Shown here piece after piece: positions 24,701 through 37,539 of a stretch of 64,000 nt of DNA. Both the position numbers and the translations under genes were made by a program. Positions within the stretch are counted from its first letter, which is position 1. The number at the start of each line of letters is the position of its first letter. The DNA is from Cryptomeria japonica (taxonomy: Eukaryota > Streptophyta > Pinopsida > Cupressales > Cupressaceae). The DNA lies in NCBI RefSeq assembly GCF_030272615.1, contig NC_081414.1:333855427-333919426 (forward strand), written 5' to 3'. The notes below the pieces were generated by a model that saw only the letters and a list, made by a program, of their open reading frames with translations, was not told where the DNA came from and made no database searches.

Positions 24701-25861
24701 ATCCTTTACCTTTCACCAAGCATGGTGCATCGTTGCCAAACTGGACAACACCTCCATCATATTCTTCCAAAGACAAAAACTTTCTCTGGTCACTAGTCAT
24801 GTGGTGAGAACACCCACTATCAATAATCCACTCATTAGAGTTGTCAATGCGAGAGACAAAGGCCTTCTTGTCAAACACTTTTTCCTTTATAGCTACAAAC
24901 ACTATGTCCTCATTCTCTTCATCCTTAGATTCTTCATCAGTAACACCTTCATCCACTGCAACAAGACAATTTCTCCTACCTCCTCCTTTATACTTTCTAA
25001 ACCTCTCTGGTTTATCCTTATTGTCATTGTTAGGATAGTTAATAGCTATATGTCCTATCTTCTTGCAGGAAAAACATTTTAAAGGAATCTTACCTCTATA
25101 TTTTTTGGTGCCTTTTGGAAGTTTCTTGGCAAGAAGAGCTTCAAACTCCATCAGAATCTCTTCATCATCCATATCTCTGCATTGCCTGGATTCATAACTG
25201 GTACTTACTTCTTTTGCTTTTCTGGTTGGTGCAGTAGATGCTCTAAAGGTTGACTCAGTCTTCTGAACACTTCCATCATAGCTATTCAACTCATATGCAG
25301 TCAACTTTGCAATGATAGAGTCTAAGGATACCTTGGTTTTGTCAATAGACCGTAGCTCCTGAATAGCAGCAACTCTGATTGCATAGACTAGTAACAATGA
25401 TCTCAAAACTTTATTGACAACGGTGGCATCATCAATTGTTCCACCAATGCTCTTGATATCTCCAACCATAGTCTTGATCCTTATGTCATATTGTTGAATT
25501 GTCTCTCCTTCAACCTCATGTCTTCAAATTTGCCTCTAAGGCTCTCTTCCTTATCTTGCTTGACATGCTCATCACCACCATAAATGGTTTCCAGGGTGTC
25601 CCATACATCCTTAGGATTGTCCTTATCTTGTATATCAATGAACTCAATATCGGACATGTTGCTAATAAAGGTTTCCATGACTTGCCCATTTTCTTGAATC
25701 TCTCTTTTATGATCATAGGTTAGAGTGCCAGTGGAGATAACATAGACATTCTCAACATAGCTCCAGCATTGAGCACCCAAACTCTTGATATAAATCTTCA
25801 TTATGTCCTTCCATATTTTGAAGTTGTCTCTATTGAACTTAGGACCTTCCCTCTTCATCAT
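21792..25861 (-). pseudogene. RE4 gag-pol polyprotein, broken
   Basis: Gag starts at ATG 25861 and shifts frame near 25475. Its zinc knuckle (25035-25076) reads CFSCKKIGHIAINY, the last Cys changed to Tyr. Protease 'WIIDSGCSHHMTSD' lies near 24800. Integrase ('LRTDQGGEFTSDEF', 'TPQQNGIAERNN') runs to a TAG at 23847. An acidic linker (23256-23783) is followed by TAG 23256 and another stop near 23160, reverse transcriptase (22128-23042, FVDD at about 22704-22715), TAG 22128 and RNase H with 'ADIFTKPLP' to 21792. The stops lie at conserved Trp or Gln positions and fit TGG or CAG to TAG. The 540-codon stretch 23847-25469 is among the longest uninterrupted frames in the window. Confidence 0.9.
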
Positions 25862-25918
25862 TAAATCAAGATCTTTTACCTCAAACGGTTAAGCTTATAT
25901 CACCAACAACCTGGAGTT

Positions 25919-25930
25919 GCTCTAATACCA
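25919..25930 (-). promoter_or_regulatory. RE4 primer-binding site
   Basis: The minus strand reads TGGTATTAGAGC, one transition from the tRNA-Met site TGGTATCAGAGC, two bases from the LTR. Confidence 0.85.
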
Positions 25931-27170
25931 ATTAATGAATAATGATGAACAACAAATACCCTAATCGATACTGAGAGGGGGGGGTGAATTAGTACATACA
26001 CAAACTTCTCAACAACTTATCAAGTTAAAACAATGCTAACTAGTTGTCTTCATCACTGAACTTAACCATGGCAACACTGGTTAAATACAGTAAGACTTTA
26101 GACAACTAAACCAATAAAACTAAATACTTCAAATAACATTCAATGCTTGATAACTACTTCACCAATATACTCATTCATGTGTTGTATCAATAATACCATA
26201 ACCATTAGCTTTGCATGCATATTCACCTAAACAAAGACTGCTCAATCCATCACATAAAAAATGCACAACTCATGACACACAGCTTTTTCACGTGGAAACC
26301 CAAATGGGAAAAACCACGATGGGGATGAATACCCACAAGCTTGTTTTTGAACTCTTTTGAAGCTCGCTCTGTTAGGAGCCTATTCCAGTTAAAGACTTTA
26401 CAATAAGGTTATGTTAGGAACCGATCCTGTTAAAGCTCACCCGGTTAAGGGATGGCTATATACCCTGTTAAAGGTTACCTCGCTAGAGGATTTGAAGAAC
26501 TCAATGATCTTGAGTCACCTGGTTAGAGGATTTGTAATAAGCCTGTTAAAGCTACCCGGTAAAGGGATTTTCCTACTGTTGAAATGGTTAGAAGACAACA
26601 GGTAAAGCTCTGATCTGATAACAACACTACATGCTAAGGCATATCTTTTTCAGCTCCTCTACTCTGCAATCACACTCTACAGTTTTCCACTCACTGGTCT
26701 AGAAAGTATCTCATCACTCGGATACAAACACAACATTTGCCAACACAAACAATAACAAACATCATTCACCTTATAGACAACAATTAGGTCGGTAGCATAA
26801 ACCCTAAACCCTAAACATGTTAGGTTTACAATTACAAGCGGTCCAATCCTGACCGTTCAAACACTTTGAATAGAATAAAACAATCTCAAATAGATCACAA
26901 GTCATTCTGCATCGTCAATTCTTCACCGCACATGGAAATCAATAACCCATCATGCTCTCTTCACATACCGCTAAGAAGAATGTTCATTTCTGAGGTAGAC
27001 ATTTAATGCAATCGATCTTCACATGCAAGATCCTCAAGGAAATCCTTCACGTGCACAAAAATGACGTGACATCTCGATCTCATCCTTATCTCTTAGCTAA
27101 CTCATCACCGAATGCCACCGGTTGCATTGCACAAACTAGATTGCCAAACTGGCAACCCTAGAGCTGAGAC

Positions 27171-28233
27171 TGTTGGTATTTTGGTATGGTTTTGTCATTG
27201 ATGTCAACACCTACTGAAACACTAGCACTTTGGAGATCCAGCAACATTCACTGGCAAAGCAAGTAACTATTGCATAGTTACTAGTATATGGTTCACCGGC
27301 AGGATATAATGTTCACCGGTACTTGGAATGATATAGAAGACACTTGATAATGTCGAAGACATCGTATGGACACTTTGTTTTGAAGAATTGATCATTGGTA
27401 TATTCATATTTGCATATTTGCTTTTACCGACAAATAGGACAGGGTTATCTAGGGTTACACCGGTAGGTTTATCTTTTCCAGATCAGCATGGCACACTATG
27501 GAGATGATTTATTATTATTGTAAATGCATTAAGTTGACATGTTTAATCAGTTATTGCGTCGGATAATATATTGTATGTAAAAATTTTTTATTATAATATC
27601 TTGTAGAGCTGACCTACTAAAATTGGTCTTAGGTTATGGTATAAATGTAAGATCTTATTTGCAAGATCGAATGTGGAATGCGGAAAAGAATTGTGTGAAG
27701 GTATATGCGAGATTAAGCAGAGGTATACACAAAGACATCATTTGAAGGTGAAGCTAGGTTTTTGTAGAAGCATATCAACATTACACCGGTACTGAATCTA
27801 GCATATGAAGATGTTATTTTGTGCAGTATATTCTTATTGGATTTAACCATCCAAGTGTAGTCAGTGTGACTCCCATTTTGTGATTGAGCGGTGAGCTCTA
27901 GGCTGTTGGCCTTTCTGCATGTGCAGACCCCATTTATGTACACTTACTATCTGCAGTAGTATCATTGATTGTGGGTAATGTTTCCCACCGTGGTTTTTCC
28001 CTTAGAGGGTTTCCATGTACAAATATTGGTGTTATGTGTTGTGGTTGACTCTATGTTTATGTTTCATACATTAATCTCTACCGGTATAGCAATTTACTGT
28101 TAACACTGTCTACCGGCATACTTCACTGGTTTACCGGTATTAAGCATTAAGCTGGTTAATTTGTTTTTGGTTTAAACTCATTAGACAACTGATTCACCCC
28201 CCCCCCCCTCTCAGTTGTCTCTAGGACCTAACA
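27171..28233 (+). repeat. RE5 5' LTR
   Basis: Starts TGTTGGTATTTTGG and ends GGACCTAACA. A TATA-like TATAAATG lies at 27640-27647. A run of more than ten C residues precedes the end (about 28197-28208). Five ACCGGT hexamers are present. Confidence 0.95.
27640..27647 (+). promoter_or_regulatory. RE5 LTR TATA box
   Basis: TATAAATG, also present at 33258-33265 in the 3' LTR. It is the only good TATA in the LTR and is well placed for a start site ahead of the U5 region. Confidence 0.45.
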
Positions 28234-28235
28234 AT

Positions 28236-28247
28236 TGGTATCAGAGC
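28236..28247 (+). promoter_or_regulatory. RE5 primer-binding site
   Basis: TGGTATCAGAGC, a perfect tRNA-Met site, two bases after the LTR. Confidence 0.95.
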
Positions 28248-28289
28248 ATAGTCCTCTTTTGCAGAAGTTTAGCAACTTGAGGAGATCCA

Positions 28290-31200
28290 ATGTCTACTAA
28301 TTATTTCAGGAAGGACAGTCCTAAACTTGATGGAACCAACTATGGGATATGGAAGATCGGGATGGAGACACATCTGAATTGCATCGGTAAAGACATCTGG
28401 GAAGTTACAAAGAATGGTTATACTGTTGTTGTAACTGGTCAGACTACTCCAACTACCTTAGCTAAAGATGAAGAGAATGATTGCAAAGTAAGAGAAGCAC
28501 TTTTGAGCGCATTATCAAATCAACAAATCATGGGATTATCAGATAGGTCTACTGCTAAAGTTATTTGGGATCATTTGGAAACACTAAATGAAGGAGATTC
28601 CACAATTAAGATTGCAAAACTTGAAAGCTTCCGAGTCAGGTATGAACATCTGAAAATGGAAGAAGATGAAAGGATTTCTATTTTTATGGAAAGAGTAAAT
28701 AAAATTGTTTTGGGTATTAAATGTTGTGGAGGAACCTTGAGTGAGGATGAAATTGTTTCAAAAATTTTAAGAGGATTGCCACTGGCATATAAAATGAAGG
28801 TTAATGCTATAAATGAGTTGAGAACAATGCCTAATACATCAGTAACTAGGGATACATTGATTGGAAAACTTTCAGCCTTTGAAATTAAGGAATTTGGTCC
28901 TGTTGCTACTATAAAAACTGATTTGGCCTTTAAAGCATCAACATCATCTACTCCATCATTTGACAAATCAGACTGGAAAACCTTTTATGCAAGAGAACTT
29001 GAACAAACCAGGAAGGAGAATGAAGAGCTTGAAGAACTTGAAGCACTATTTGCAAGAAAAATGCAAAAAGGTCCAGTTGGAAGTAAATATGAAGGTAAAA
29101 CACCCTTAAAATGTTTTAACTGCAATAAGATTGGTCATATGGCTTCGAGATGCCCTGATAGACATGCTAGACTAAGAGAAGAAGCTAGAAGAACATACAA
29201 GCCTAATCCTGAATATCAGAGATGCAGATTTAAGAAGAACAAAGACAAATCTTGTTACATTGTTGATGAAGGTGTGACTGATGATTCTAATGAGGATCCA
29301 GTAGACAATGGATGGGTTTTTGTTGCTATAACAGAAGAACAACCGGCACCTACTGCTCAATCGGTAGAAAAAACCCTAGCATCCAAAGTTGAAGCAAAGG
29401 ATGAATGAATCATTGACTTAGGATGCCCACATCACATGACAGGAGACAAAGGTAAATTCTTGAACTTTCAAGAATACAATGGAGGTTTAGTAAGATTTGG
29501 AGATGACAAAGCATGTTCAATCAAAGGTAAGGGTTCAATATCTCTTGATGGTAAGCATAACACTGACAATGTCTACTATCTTGAAGGATTAAAGCATAAT
29601 CTTTCAAGTGTTGGTCAATTAGTTGAGAAAGGATTTCAGTTACAATTTAAAAATGGAAAATGCAAAATCATGAATAGAACTGGTTTGGAAATTGCAACCG
29701 GTAATCAGACTAGAGGTAATATCTTTTCATTTGAATAACAGTGAAAAGGCATGCTTAATTGCACATATAGATGAAAGTTGGTTATGGCATAAGAGACTAT
29801 GTCATGTAAACTTTGATTGCATGGTAAAGATCAGTACTTCTAAGGCAGTTAGAGATCTACCTAAAATTGTGAAACCTCGGAATACAATTTGTAAGGAATG
29901 TCAATTTGGAAAACAAGTTAGAGGTAGTTTCAAAAGTATTCCAGAAAAATCCAATAATGTTCTTGATTTGATTCACACTGATTTATGTGGTCCAGCTAAA
30001 ACTAAAAGCTTACAAGGTGATAGATATTTTATGCTAATTATTGATGATTATTCTAGAATGTGTTGGGTTATTTTTCTAAGAGAAAAATCAGAAGCACTTG
30101 GAAAGTTCAAACTGTTCAAAGCAATAGTTGAGAATGAAACCGATAAGAAAATCAAATGTTTAAGATCAGATCGAGGATAATTCACATTTAAGAATTTTAA
30201 TACATTATGTGAAGTGAAAGGAATTAGAAGACAGTTATCAGCACCTCGGACACCACAGCATAATGGAGTTGTTGAAAAGAAAAACAGAACTATCTTGGAT
30301 GTAGCAAGAAGTATGTTATCTGAAGCAAATCTACCACATGTGTATTGGAGAGAAGTAGTCAGCATTGTTGTCTATACATTCAACAAAGTTCACATCAAAG
30401 GTGAAACCGGTAAGACCCCTCATGAACTATGGTTTGGTAATACTCCTACCCTTAAGTATTTCAGAATTTTTTGAAGTAAATGTTATATTAGAAGAGATGA
30501 GTATATTGGCAAATTTGATCCTAGAAGTGATGAAGGAATATTTCTTGGTTATTCATCTAAGAGCAAGGCATATAGATGTTTTAATAAGAGATTGCAGAAA
30601 ATTGTTGAGAGTACAAATGTAAAGATTCATGAACAATTCAGAGGAACTTCAAGGTATATAGACTCTGAACCGGTAACAGAAATTGTGACAAATGAATCTA
30701 CACCAAATCCAACGGTACAGAATGAAGATCCAATTAGCCCGGTATCATCAGAGGATTCCACAGTAATTGAAGAACAATAGCAAACTAAAACACCTCGGTA
30801 TGTAAGATTGAATCATTCTGAAGATCAGATAATTGGAAACAAATTTAAAGAAGTTATGACAAGAGGAAGATTGGCAAATGAAGAGGTATGTCTTATTTCT
30901 CAAATTGAACCATCATCTATCAATGAGGCATGTGAAGATAAATTTTGGATTAAAGCTATGTGAGAAGAATTAGGACAAATTGAGAAAAATAATACTTGGA
31001 CATTAGTTCCCCGGCCTAAAGATAAAAATGTAATTGGAACCAAATGGGTATTTAGAAACAAACTTAATGAAGATGGTAAGGTTGTTAGAAATAAAGCAAG
31101 ACTAGTGGGTAAGGGATATTCTCAGAAAGAAGGAGTTGATTACAATGAAACCTTTGCACCGGTAGCCAGAATTGAGGCAGTCAGATTATTCTTAGCTTTT

Positions 31201-32440
31201 GCAGCTCACAAGGACTACAAAGTTTATCAAATGGATATTAAATGTGCATTTTTGAATGGAGATCTTGAAGAGGAAGTATATATTGAACAACGTGATGGAT
31301 TTTCTTCAACAGATGACAATGATATGGTTTGCAAGTTAAGAAAAGCTCTGTATGGATTAAAACAAGCCCCAAGAGCTTGGTATGCAAGGTTGGATAAGTA
31401 TCTTTTAAAGATTGGTTTTACTAAAGGAAATGTAGATAGCAATTTATATTACAAAATAACTAATGATGACATCTTGATTATTGAAGTATTTGTTGATGAT
31501 ATAATCTTTGGAGGAAAAAATGGATTATGTAAGGAATTTTCTATTAAAATGCAGCAAGAATTTGAAATGTCTATGATTAGAAAACTAAAATTATTTTTAG
31601 GATTGCAGATTTCACAGACTGATAAAGGTATATTTTTCAGTCAATCCAAGTACTTGAAAGAATTACTAAAGAAATTTGGAATGGAGAACTCTAAACCGGT
31701 AAGCACATCTATGACTACAAATGACAAATTATCTCAAAGGGATGAATCTACACCTATTAATCCAACTAGATACAAATCTATGATAGGAGGTTTACTTTAT
31801 TTAACACAAACCAGGCCTGATATTATGAATGCAGTATGTGTTGTTTCTAGATTTCAAAGTAATCCTAAGGCAAATCATGAATCAGCAGTAAAAAAGATTT
31901 TCCGGTACTTACAAGGCACAACAAATTTTGGATTATGGTATCCTAGAGATGAAAACTTTGACCTATGTGCATACACAGATGCAAATTGGGCAGGAGATGT
32001 GGATGATAGAAAAAGCACCATTGGAGGAGCATTCTTTCTTGAAAAAAGATTAGTTTCTTGGTTGAGTAAGAAATAGAGTTGTACATCTTTATCAATAGCT
32101 GAATCAGAATATGTTGTAGTAGCAACTAACTGTACACAGGTACTATGGCTTAAGCAAATGTTGAAAGACATAAAAGTAAAATGCAAGGAACCCATTACTA
32201 TATATTGTGATAACACTGCAACAATTGATATATCTAAGAATCCGGTATTACATTCTAAAACAAAACATGTTTCTATCAAACTGAATTTTCTAAGGGAAAA
32301 AGTTGAAGAAAAAGAGATAAAACTGGTTTATGTGAATACTAAAGAACAGCTTGCAGATATTTTCACAAAACCTTTGCCTAAAGAGACCTTTGAATATCTT
32401 AGAGATCAACTTGGAGTCATACCACCACCGGTAGAGACTT
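28290..32440 (+). pseudogene. RE5 gag-pol polyprotein, broken
   Basis: Gag (ATG 28290, 372 codons) carries 'LDGTNYGIWKIGMETHL' and a CCHC knuckle at 29112-29153 (CFNCNKIGHMASRC). It ends at TGA 29406, where the protease motif 'IID.GCPHHMTGD' begins and Trp is expected. A frameshift near 29730 leads into integrase ('WHKRLCHVNFD', 'DLCGPAKTKSLQGDRYFM', 'TPQHNGVVEKKNRT'), with a TAA at about 30178 in the D-R-G-G-E-F motif and a TGA at about 30472. Stops at about 30778 and 30961 lie in the linker. Reverse transcriptase (31105-32070) keeps FVDD near 31489-31500. TAG 32074 precedes RNase H ('ADIFTKPLPKETF'), which ends at TAG 32438-32440. Confidence 0.92.
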
Positions 32441-32775
32441 AGACAGTTGATGATTGTCATCAATCGGCAGAATAGAAAGACAAATCTTTTACTCCGGTCT
32501 TTGATGAGGAAGCTACTTCTCAGGGGGAGTAGTTGGTATTTTGTATGAACTTAATTTTTGTAACTTTGGCATTTGATGTCAAACGGGGAGAGATATCTAT
32601 GGAAAAACACATTATCTTTTGAGGAGAGATTGGTATTAAAGATTAATCTTTGGATAAACACATGTTGCTCCCAGGGGGAGAAATTGTTGTTTAAAGGAGA
32701 TTGTTGGTTTTCGGTATTTGGCATTTTTGTTTTTGCATTTTGATGGTTTTTCCATCTTGTATTGCCATCAATGCC

Positions 32776-32787
32776 AAAGGGGGAGAT
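32776..32787 (+). promoter_or_regulatory. RE5 polypurine tract
   Basis: AAAGGGGGAGAT abuts the 3' LTR and would prime plus-strand DNA. Similar G-rich boxes occur upstream near 32523, 32586 and 32673. Confidence 0.8.
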
Positions 32788-33851
32788 TGTTGGTATTTTG
32801 GTATGGTTTTGTCATTATTGTCAACACCTACTGAAATACTAGCACTTTGAAGATCCAGCAACATTCACCGGCAAAGCAAGTAACTATTACACAGTTACTG
32901 GTATATGGTTCACCGACAGGATATAATGTTCATCGGTACCTGGAATGATATGGAAGACACTTGATAATGTCGAAGACATTGTATGGACACTTTGTTTTGA
33001 AGAATTGATCATTGGTATATTCATATTTGCATATTTGCTTTTATCGGCAAATAGGTACAGGGTTATCTAGGGTTACACCGGCAGGTTTATCTTTTCCAGA
33101 TTAGCATGGCACGCTATGGAGATGATTTATTATTGTTGTAAATGCATTAAGCCGGCATATTTAATCGGCTTTTGCATCGGATATTATATTGTATGTAAAA
33201 TATTTTTATTATAATATCTTGTAGAGACGACCTACTAATATTGGTCTTAGGTTATGGTATAAATGTAAGATCTTATTTGTAAGATCGAATGTGGAATGCG
33301 AAAAAGAATTGTGTGAAGGTATATGCGAGATTAAGCAAAGGTATACACGAAGACATCATTTGAAGGTGAAGCTAGGTTTTTGTAGAAGCATATCAGCATT
33401 ACACTGGTACTGAATCCAGCATATGAAGATACTATTTTGTGCAATACATTCTTATTGGATTTAACCATCCAACTGTAGTCAGTGTGACTCCCATTTTGTG
33501 ATTGAGCAGTGAGCTGTAGGCTATTGGCCTTTCTACATGTGCAGACCCCATTTATGTACACTTACTATCTGCAGTAGTATCATCTGATTGTAGGTAAGGT
33601 TTCCCACTATGGTTTTTCCCTTACAGGGTTTCCACGTACAAATATTGGTGTTATGTGTTGTGGTTGACTCTATGTTTATGTTTCATGCATTAATCTCTAT
33701 TGGTATAGCAATTTACTGTTAACACTGTCTACCAGCACACTTAACTGGTTTACCAGTATTAAGCATTAAGTTGGTTAATTGGTTTTTGGTTTAAACTCAT
33801 TAGACAACTGATTCACCCCCCCCACCTCTCAGTTGTCTCCAGGACCTAACA
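32788..33851 (+). repeat. RE5 3' LTR
   Basis: 1064 bp, TGTTGG...CTAACA, matching 27171-28233; followed by the GAGAC duplication. Confidence 0.95.
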
Positions 33852-34033
33852 GAGACTACCAACCGATAGTCACACTTAGTGAAAGCCTGACACCGGTCCA
33901 CTTCATCCCTTCATACCGGTTCTCCTACTTGAACATCAATAACAACTTCTTCCAATCTTCATACCGGCACCTACACTTATTGACATCAATGACAACATAC
34001 ATTATCATCATATTGGTTCATCATATGCCAACA

Positions 34034-34950
34034 TAAACAAACAACCTGCATAATATCTAGCCTAGACACTGTCAAATATAGCAATCCACCAGTCATTGAT
34101 ATGTACTTCTTCTGATCAACCTCTAGAGACTCATCATCTTTGCTTAGTTTGCATCCAACGATCAAAGGAGTTGTAACAGGTTTAGAACTATCAAAATCAA
34201 ATGTCGTCAACATTTCTTTCACATACTTGCTTTGTGAGATGAAAAATCAATTTTGAGATTGAATAACTTGTACCCCAAGAAAGAAAGATAAGTCATCAAT
34301 CATTGACATTTCAAACTCTTTATGTATCTCTTTAGCAAATGCTTTACATAAGTTATCTTTTCCTTTGGATATAATATCATCAACATAAACTATAACAATC
34401 AATAACTTATCTCCATCAATCTTGAAATAAAGATTACTATATGTTGTACCTTTCCTGAAATTCTATCATAGCAAATACTTGTCCAAACTTGCATACCAGG
34501 CCCTAGTTGTCTGTTTGAGCCCATACAATGCTTTCTTCAGTCTACACACCATATCCAATTCCTCTATCAATCTAAAACCATCTGGTTGCTCAATGTAAAC
34601 TTCTTCTTCTAGATATCTATTCAAAAATGCTAACTTGATATCCATTTGATAAACTCTAAAGTTCTTGTAAGGAGAATATGCAAGAAACGTACATATAGCT
34701 TCTATCCTTGCTACTAGAGAAAAAGTTTCTTCAAAATCTATGCCTTTCACCTGAGAACATCCTTTACATACCAATCTTGCTTTGTTTCTTATGACTTGCC
34801 CTTTCTCATTCAGTTTGTTCCTAAATACCCATTTGGTTCCCATCACATTCTTGTCCACCGATCTTGGTACCAACTCCCAAGTCTTGTTCTTCTATATCTA
34901 GTTTAGTTCTTCTTCCATCGTTTTTACCCAAATTTCATCTTTAATTGCTT
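34034..34950 (-). pseudogene. RE2 reverse transcriptase
   Basis: The minus strand encodes '[19 protein letters not shown]', '[12 protein letters not shown]', '[18 protein letters not shown]', then after a shift YVDD (34377-34388) and 'SKPVTTPLIVGCKLS'. The 34034 end joins 20073 across RE4. Frameshifts near 34460 and 34240 break it. Confidence 0.85.
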
Positions 34951-35389
34951 CCTCATAAGTCTACAGCTCAATCATTGATAGAAAACAGTAGTTAGCTTGT
35001 TCTTGTGCTTCTGCAATTTTCCTTCTTATCTGAACACTTTTTGTCTTGTCTCCAATTATCTAATTTTCTAAATGATGCTTCTGGACATACTTAGCAAAAA
35101 AGTTTGATGTGTCTTCCTCTTCTTCTTCTTCTTAATTTGTCTCCTTCTCCTTTTTCTCTTTCAGATCACTTGTCTTCTCTATAATAGCTAGAATAATCTC
35201 AACCTCACTCTCAATATTAGCTTCAATCTAATTTCATTCTTCACATACCTTCATATTCGTACTCTCTACTATCCTCTTTAGACTTTTGTTGAAACACCAG
35301 TAAGCCTTGCTCTTAGTAGCATATCCCAGAAAGATCCTTTCATCTTCTCTAGAACCAAACTTCCCAAGATTATCCTAATCTCTTCTAAT
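34951..35389 (-). pseudogene. RE2 integrase-reverse transcriptase linker
   Basis: A decayed connecting stretch with traces of the integrase C-terminus near 35280-35390, and acidic, low-complexity coding (a GAAGAAGAAGAGG run on the minus strand near 35120) typical of copia linkers. Several stops. Confidence 0.5.
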
Positions 35390-36235
35390 TTAACATTTAC
35401 TTCCAAAAAATTTAAAATATTTCACAGTAGGCAGTCCTCCATTCCACGGTTCATAAGGTGTTTTAATATGATTTACCTTGATCTGCACCCTGTTAAGAAG
35501 ATATATAACAGTATGCACTGCCTCTTTCCAATACACATTAGTCGGATTAGCATCCTTTAACAAAGTTTTAGCCATGTCAATAACTCTATTCTTTCTTTCC
35601 ACAACACCATCCTATTGAGGAGTCCTCAGAGAAAAAAAGTGTCTTCTAATCCCATCTATTTTACAAAAATTATCAAACTCCCATGAAATGAATTCTCCTC
35701 CTCTATTTGATCTTAAGCACTTAATCTTAGCTTCTACTTGGTTTTCAAACATGGATTTGAAAACTTTGAATCTATCAAAAGCCCCAGATTTATCTTTTAG
35801 AAATGTAACCCAAGTCATTTTAGAGAAATCATCAATAAGTAACATGAAATACCTCTCTCCGTTTAATCCTCTTGTCCTTGTTGGTCCACACAAATTTGTA
35901 TGAATCAGCTCCAGTGGTTTCTCAGTGGAGTACTCCTTATTCTTGAACCTTCTCTTTGTCTGCTTCCCCAATTGACATTCTTTGCACATTGTATCAGTAG
36001 GCTTCACAAGTCTAGGTAGGTCTCTAACTGCTTCAGATCTACAAATCTTAATCATGTTATCAAAATTCACATGCCACATTCTTTTGGGCCACAACCAACA
36101 TTCATTACTCTGAATTAGAAAACATTTGTTCTCTATCTTATCCTTGATGTAGTATACATTTCCATTTTTTTCTAATTCCTTCTGGAATCTTTCTACCATA
36201 CTTTTCTTTTCTGATCACACATCCGGTACTACTGA
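35390..36235 (-). pseudogene. RE2 integrase
   Basis: The minus strand encodes 'LWPKRMWHVNFDNMIK' and 'CKECQLGKQTKRRF' (zinc-binding HHCC region), 'TNLCGPTRTRGLNGERYF', 'CLRSNRGGEFISWEF', then after a stop 'MERKNRVIDMAKTLL' and 'NRVQIKVNHIKTPYE'. The order fits a copia integrase core. A stop lies near 35610 and another break near 36205. Confidence 0.8.
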
Positions 36236-37495
36236 ACAAAACTTCATAACCCTTCCTACACATCTAACTAACACTTAACAAACTATGTCTTAATCCTTCA
36301 ACATAATAAATATCATCAATTTTATGTTTACCATTAATAGAAACACTTCCAATACCTCGAATAGTTGCTCCATCTTCTCCTACAAATTTCACTAATCCAC
36401 CATCATATCTCTTAAAATTAATAAACCTGTCATTGTCACCAGCCATATGATTTGAACATTCGGAGTCAGTGATCCATGTATTCGATTCTATTTTAGAATG
36501 CAATACAATTGACTATTTTCTCCTCTTATGGTTTCTCTGATGTGTTCTTCTTTTCTTCAATTTCCAAAAAAAAGGCTTCTTCATTTTAGTCATCATCAAG
36601 TTCATCTTCAAATGAATGTCCCTCTATAGGACACAAGCTCTTTTTCTCTTTTCTATTAAAGTTGTGTCTTCTAGTTTTATCATTTGGTCTCATATAGTAT
36701 TCCCTATAAGTGCAGTGAGAAGCATAATGTCCAATTCTACCAAAAGAAAAAAAAAATAGAGGTAACTTACCTTTGTATCTTCCAGTGCCTCGCTACAATC
36801 TTTTCACAAAGTTTGCCTTAGCTTCATCCATGTCTCTACTACATTCTGAATCATCGTGTTTTGAAACATTAAATGCCGCTTTTTTCTCTTTTCTCTTTTC
36901 TCTTCCTCCATTTCTAAAATTTCAAAAGTTGCAAAGGTATCGGTAAGTTGATCAATGGTATACTTGCTTAAATCATTGCTTTCCTATATGGCACACATCA
37001 TTGCTTTGTAGGATTTTGGCAGGGTCAACAAGATCTTTTGAACATCTCCTTCATCCAAATGTCCACCGACAACTCTAATACCATCAGCAAGATCAATCAC
37101 TCTGTATATATAGTTCTCAACACCTTCATCTTCAAGCATTCTCAAATTGTCATACTTTTTCTTTAGATTCATCTAACCTATTTTTTCGTCGGATCACCTT
37201 CAAATGCCAAACATAGCTTGTTCCATAAATCTTTTGCTTCTTTTAATGCTCTTACTTTTTCAAACACCGAATCACTTATACAGCTAAAAATTATAGCTCT
37301 AGCTCTTGCATTAGTCTCTTGTAACTTTTTCTCATCTGAAGTTTGAGGACCACCCTATGGAGGTGTATAACCGGTTTGAATGATCTCCCAAATTCCATTA
37401 TGTAATGTCTCCAAATGCGCTTCCATTCTCTCCTTCTAGTACAAATAGTTTGTGCCTTTGAATATCGGAACTTTGTAATGCATATCCTGCGCCAT
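36236..37495 (-). pseudogene. RE2 gag and protease
   Basis: Gag begins at ATG 37495 ('KVPIFKGTNYLY', 'RMEAHLETLHNGIWEIIQTG') and holds 'YDNLRMLEDEGVENYIYRVI' (36984-37172). A degraded zinc knuckle near 36695-36760 retains 'GRIGHYASHC' only after a frameshift within an A-rich run. Protease at 36264-36503 reads 'TWITDSECSNHMAGD', with D-S-E in place of D-S-G. Many stops. Confidence 0.75.
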
Positions 37496-37539
37496 ACCGG
37501 ATCTACCTCAAGCAGTTAAGATTACTCAAGAGGAACCTC

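Larger units (their letters stand above)
27171..33851 (+). mobile_element. RE5: Ty1/copia element in the RE4 LTR
   Basis: 6681 bp flanked by a perfect GAGAC duplication (27166-27170, 33852-33856). LTRs are 1063 and 1064 bp and differ by about 6-7% by eye over their first 450 bp, mostly transitions. Primer site, gag, protease, integrase, reverse transcriptase, RNase H and polypurine tract are all recognisable. It has the same general type as RE4 (related RNase H and 'FVDDIIFGG') in the opposite direction, and is the innermost element of the nest. Confidence 0.95.
20074..34033 (-). mobile_element. RE4: Ty1/copia element with long LTRs, split by RE5
   Basis: LTRs at 20074-21493 and 25933-34033 (1420 bp, and about 1415 bp after removing RE5) are flanked by CAAAC (20069-20073) and TAAAC (34034-34038). 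Minus-strand order is LTR, primer site, gag, protease, integrase, reverse transcriptase, RNase H, polypurine tract (GCCAAAGGGGGAGAC, 21494-21508 on the minus strand), LTR. Own length is about 7.3 kb. It sits in the RE2 reverse transcriptase/RNase H junction. The 'FVDDIIFGG' reverse transcriptase and long LTR suggest a SIRE/Maximus-type copia, tentatively. Confidence 0.9.
25933..34033 (-). repeat. RE4 5' LTR, interrupted by RE5
   Basis: 25933-27170 and 33852-34033 together match the RE4 3' LTR. The first two bases are TA rather than TG (plus strand), a decayed terminus. Confidence 0.85.

Noticed and set aside
28190-28210. Poly-C run as a special structure
   Set aside because: Found at the same point in both RE5 LTRs and in sL1; an ordinary feature of these LTR ends.
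19645-34033. Insertion hot spot in RE2 RNase H
   Set aside because: Two insertions about 430 bp apart in RE2 coordinates are too few to claim site preference.
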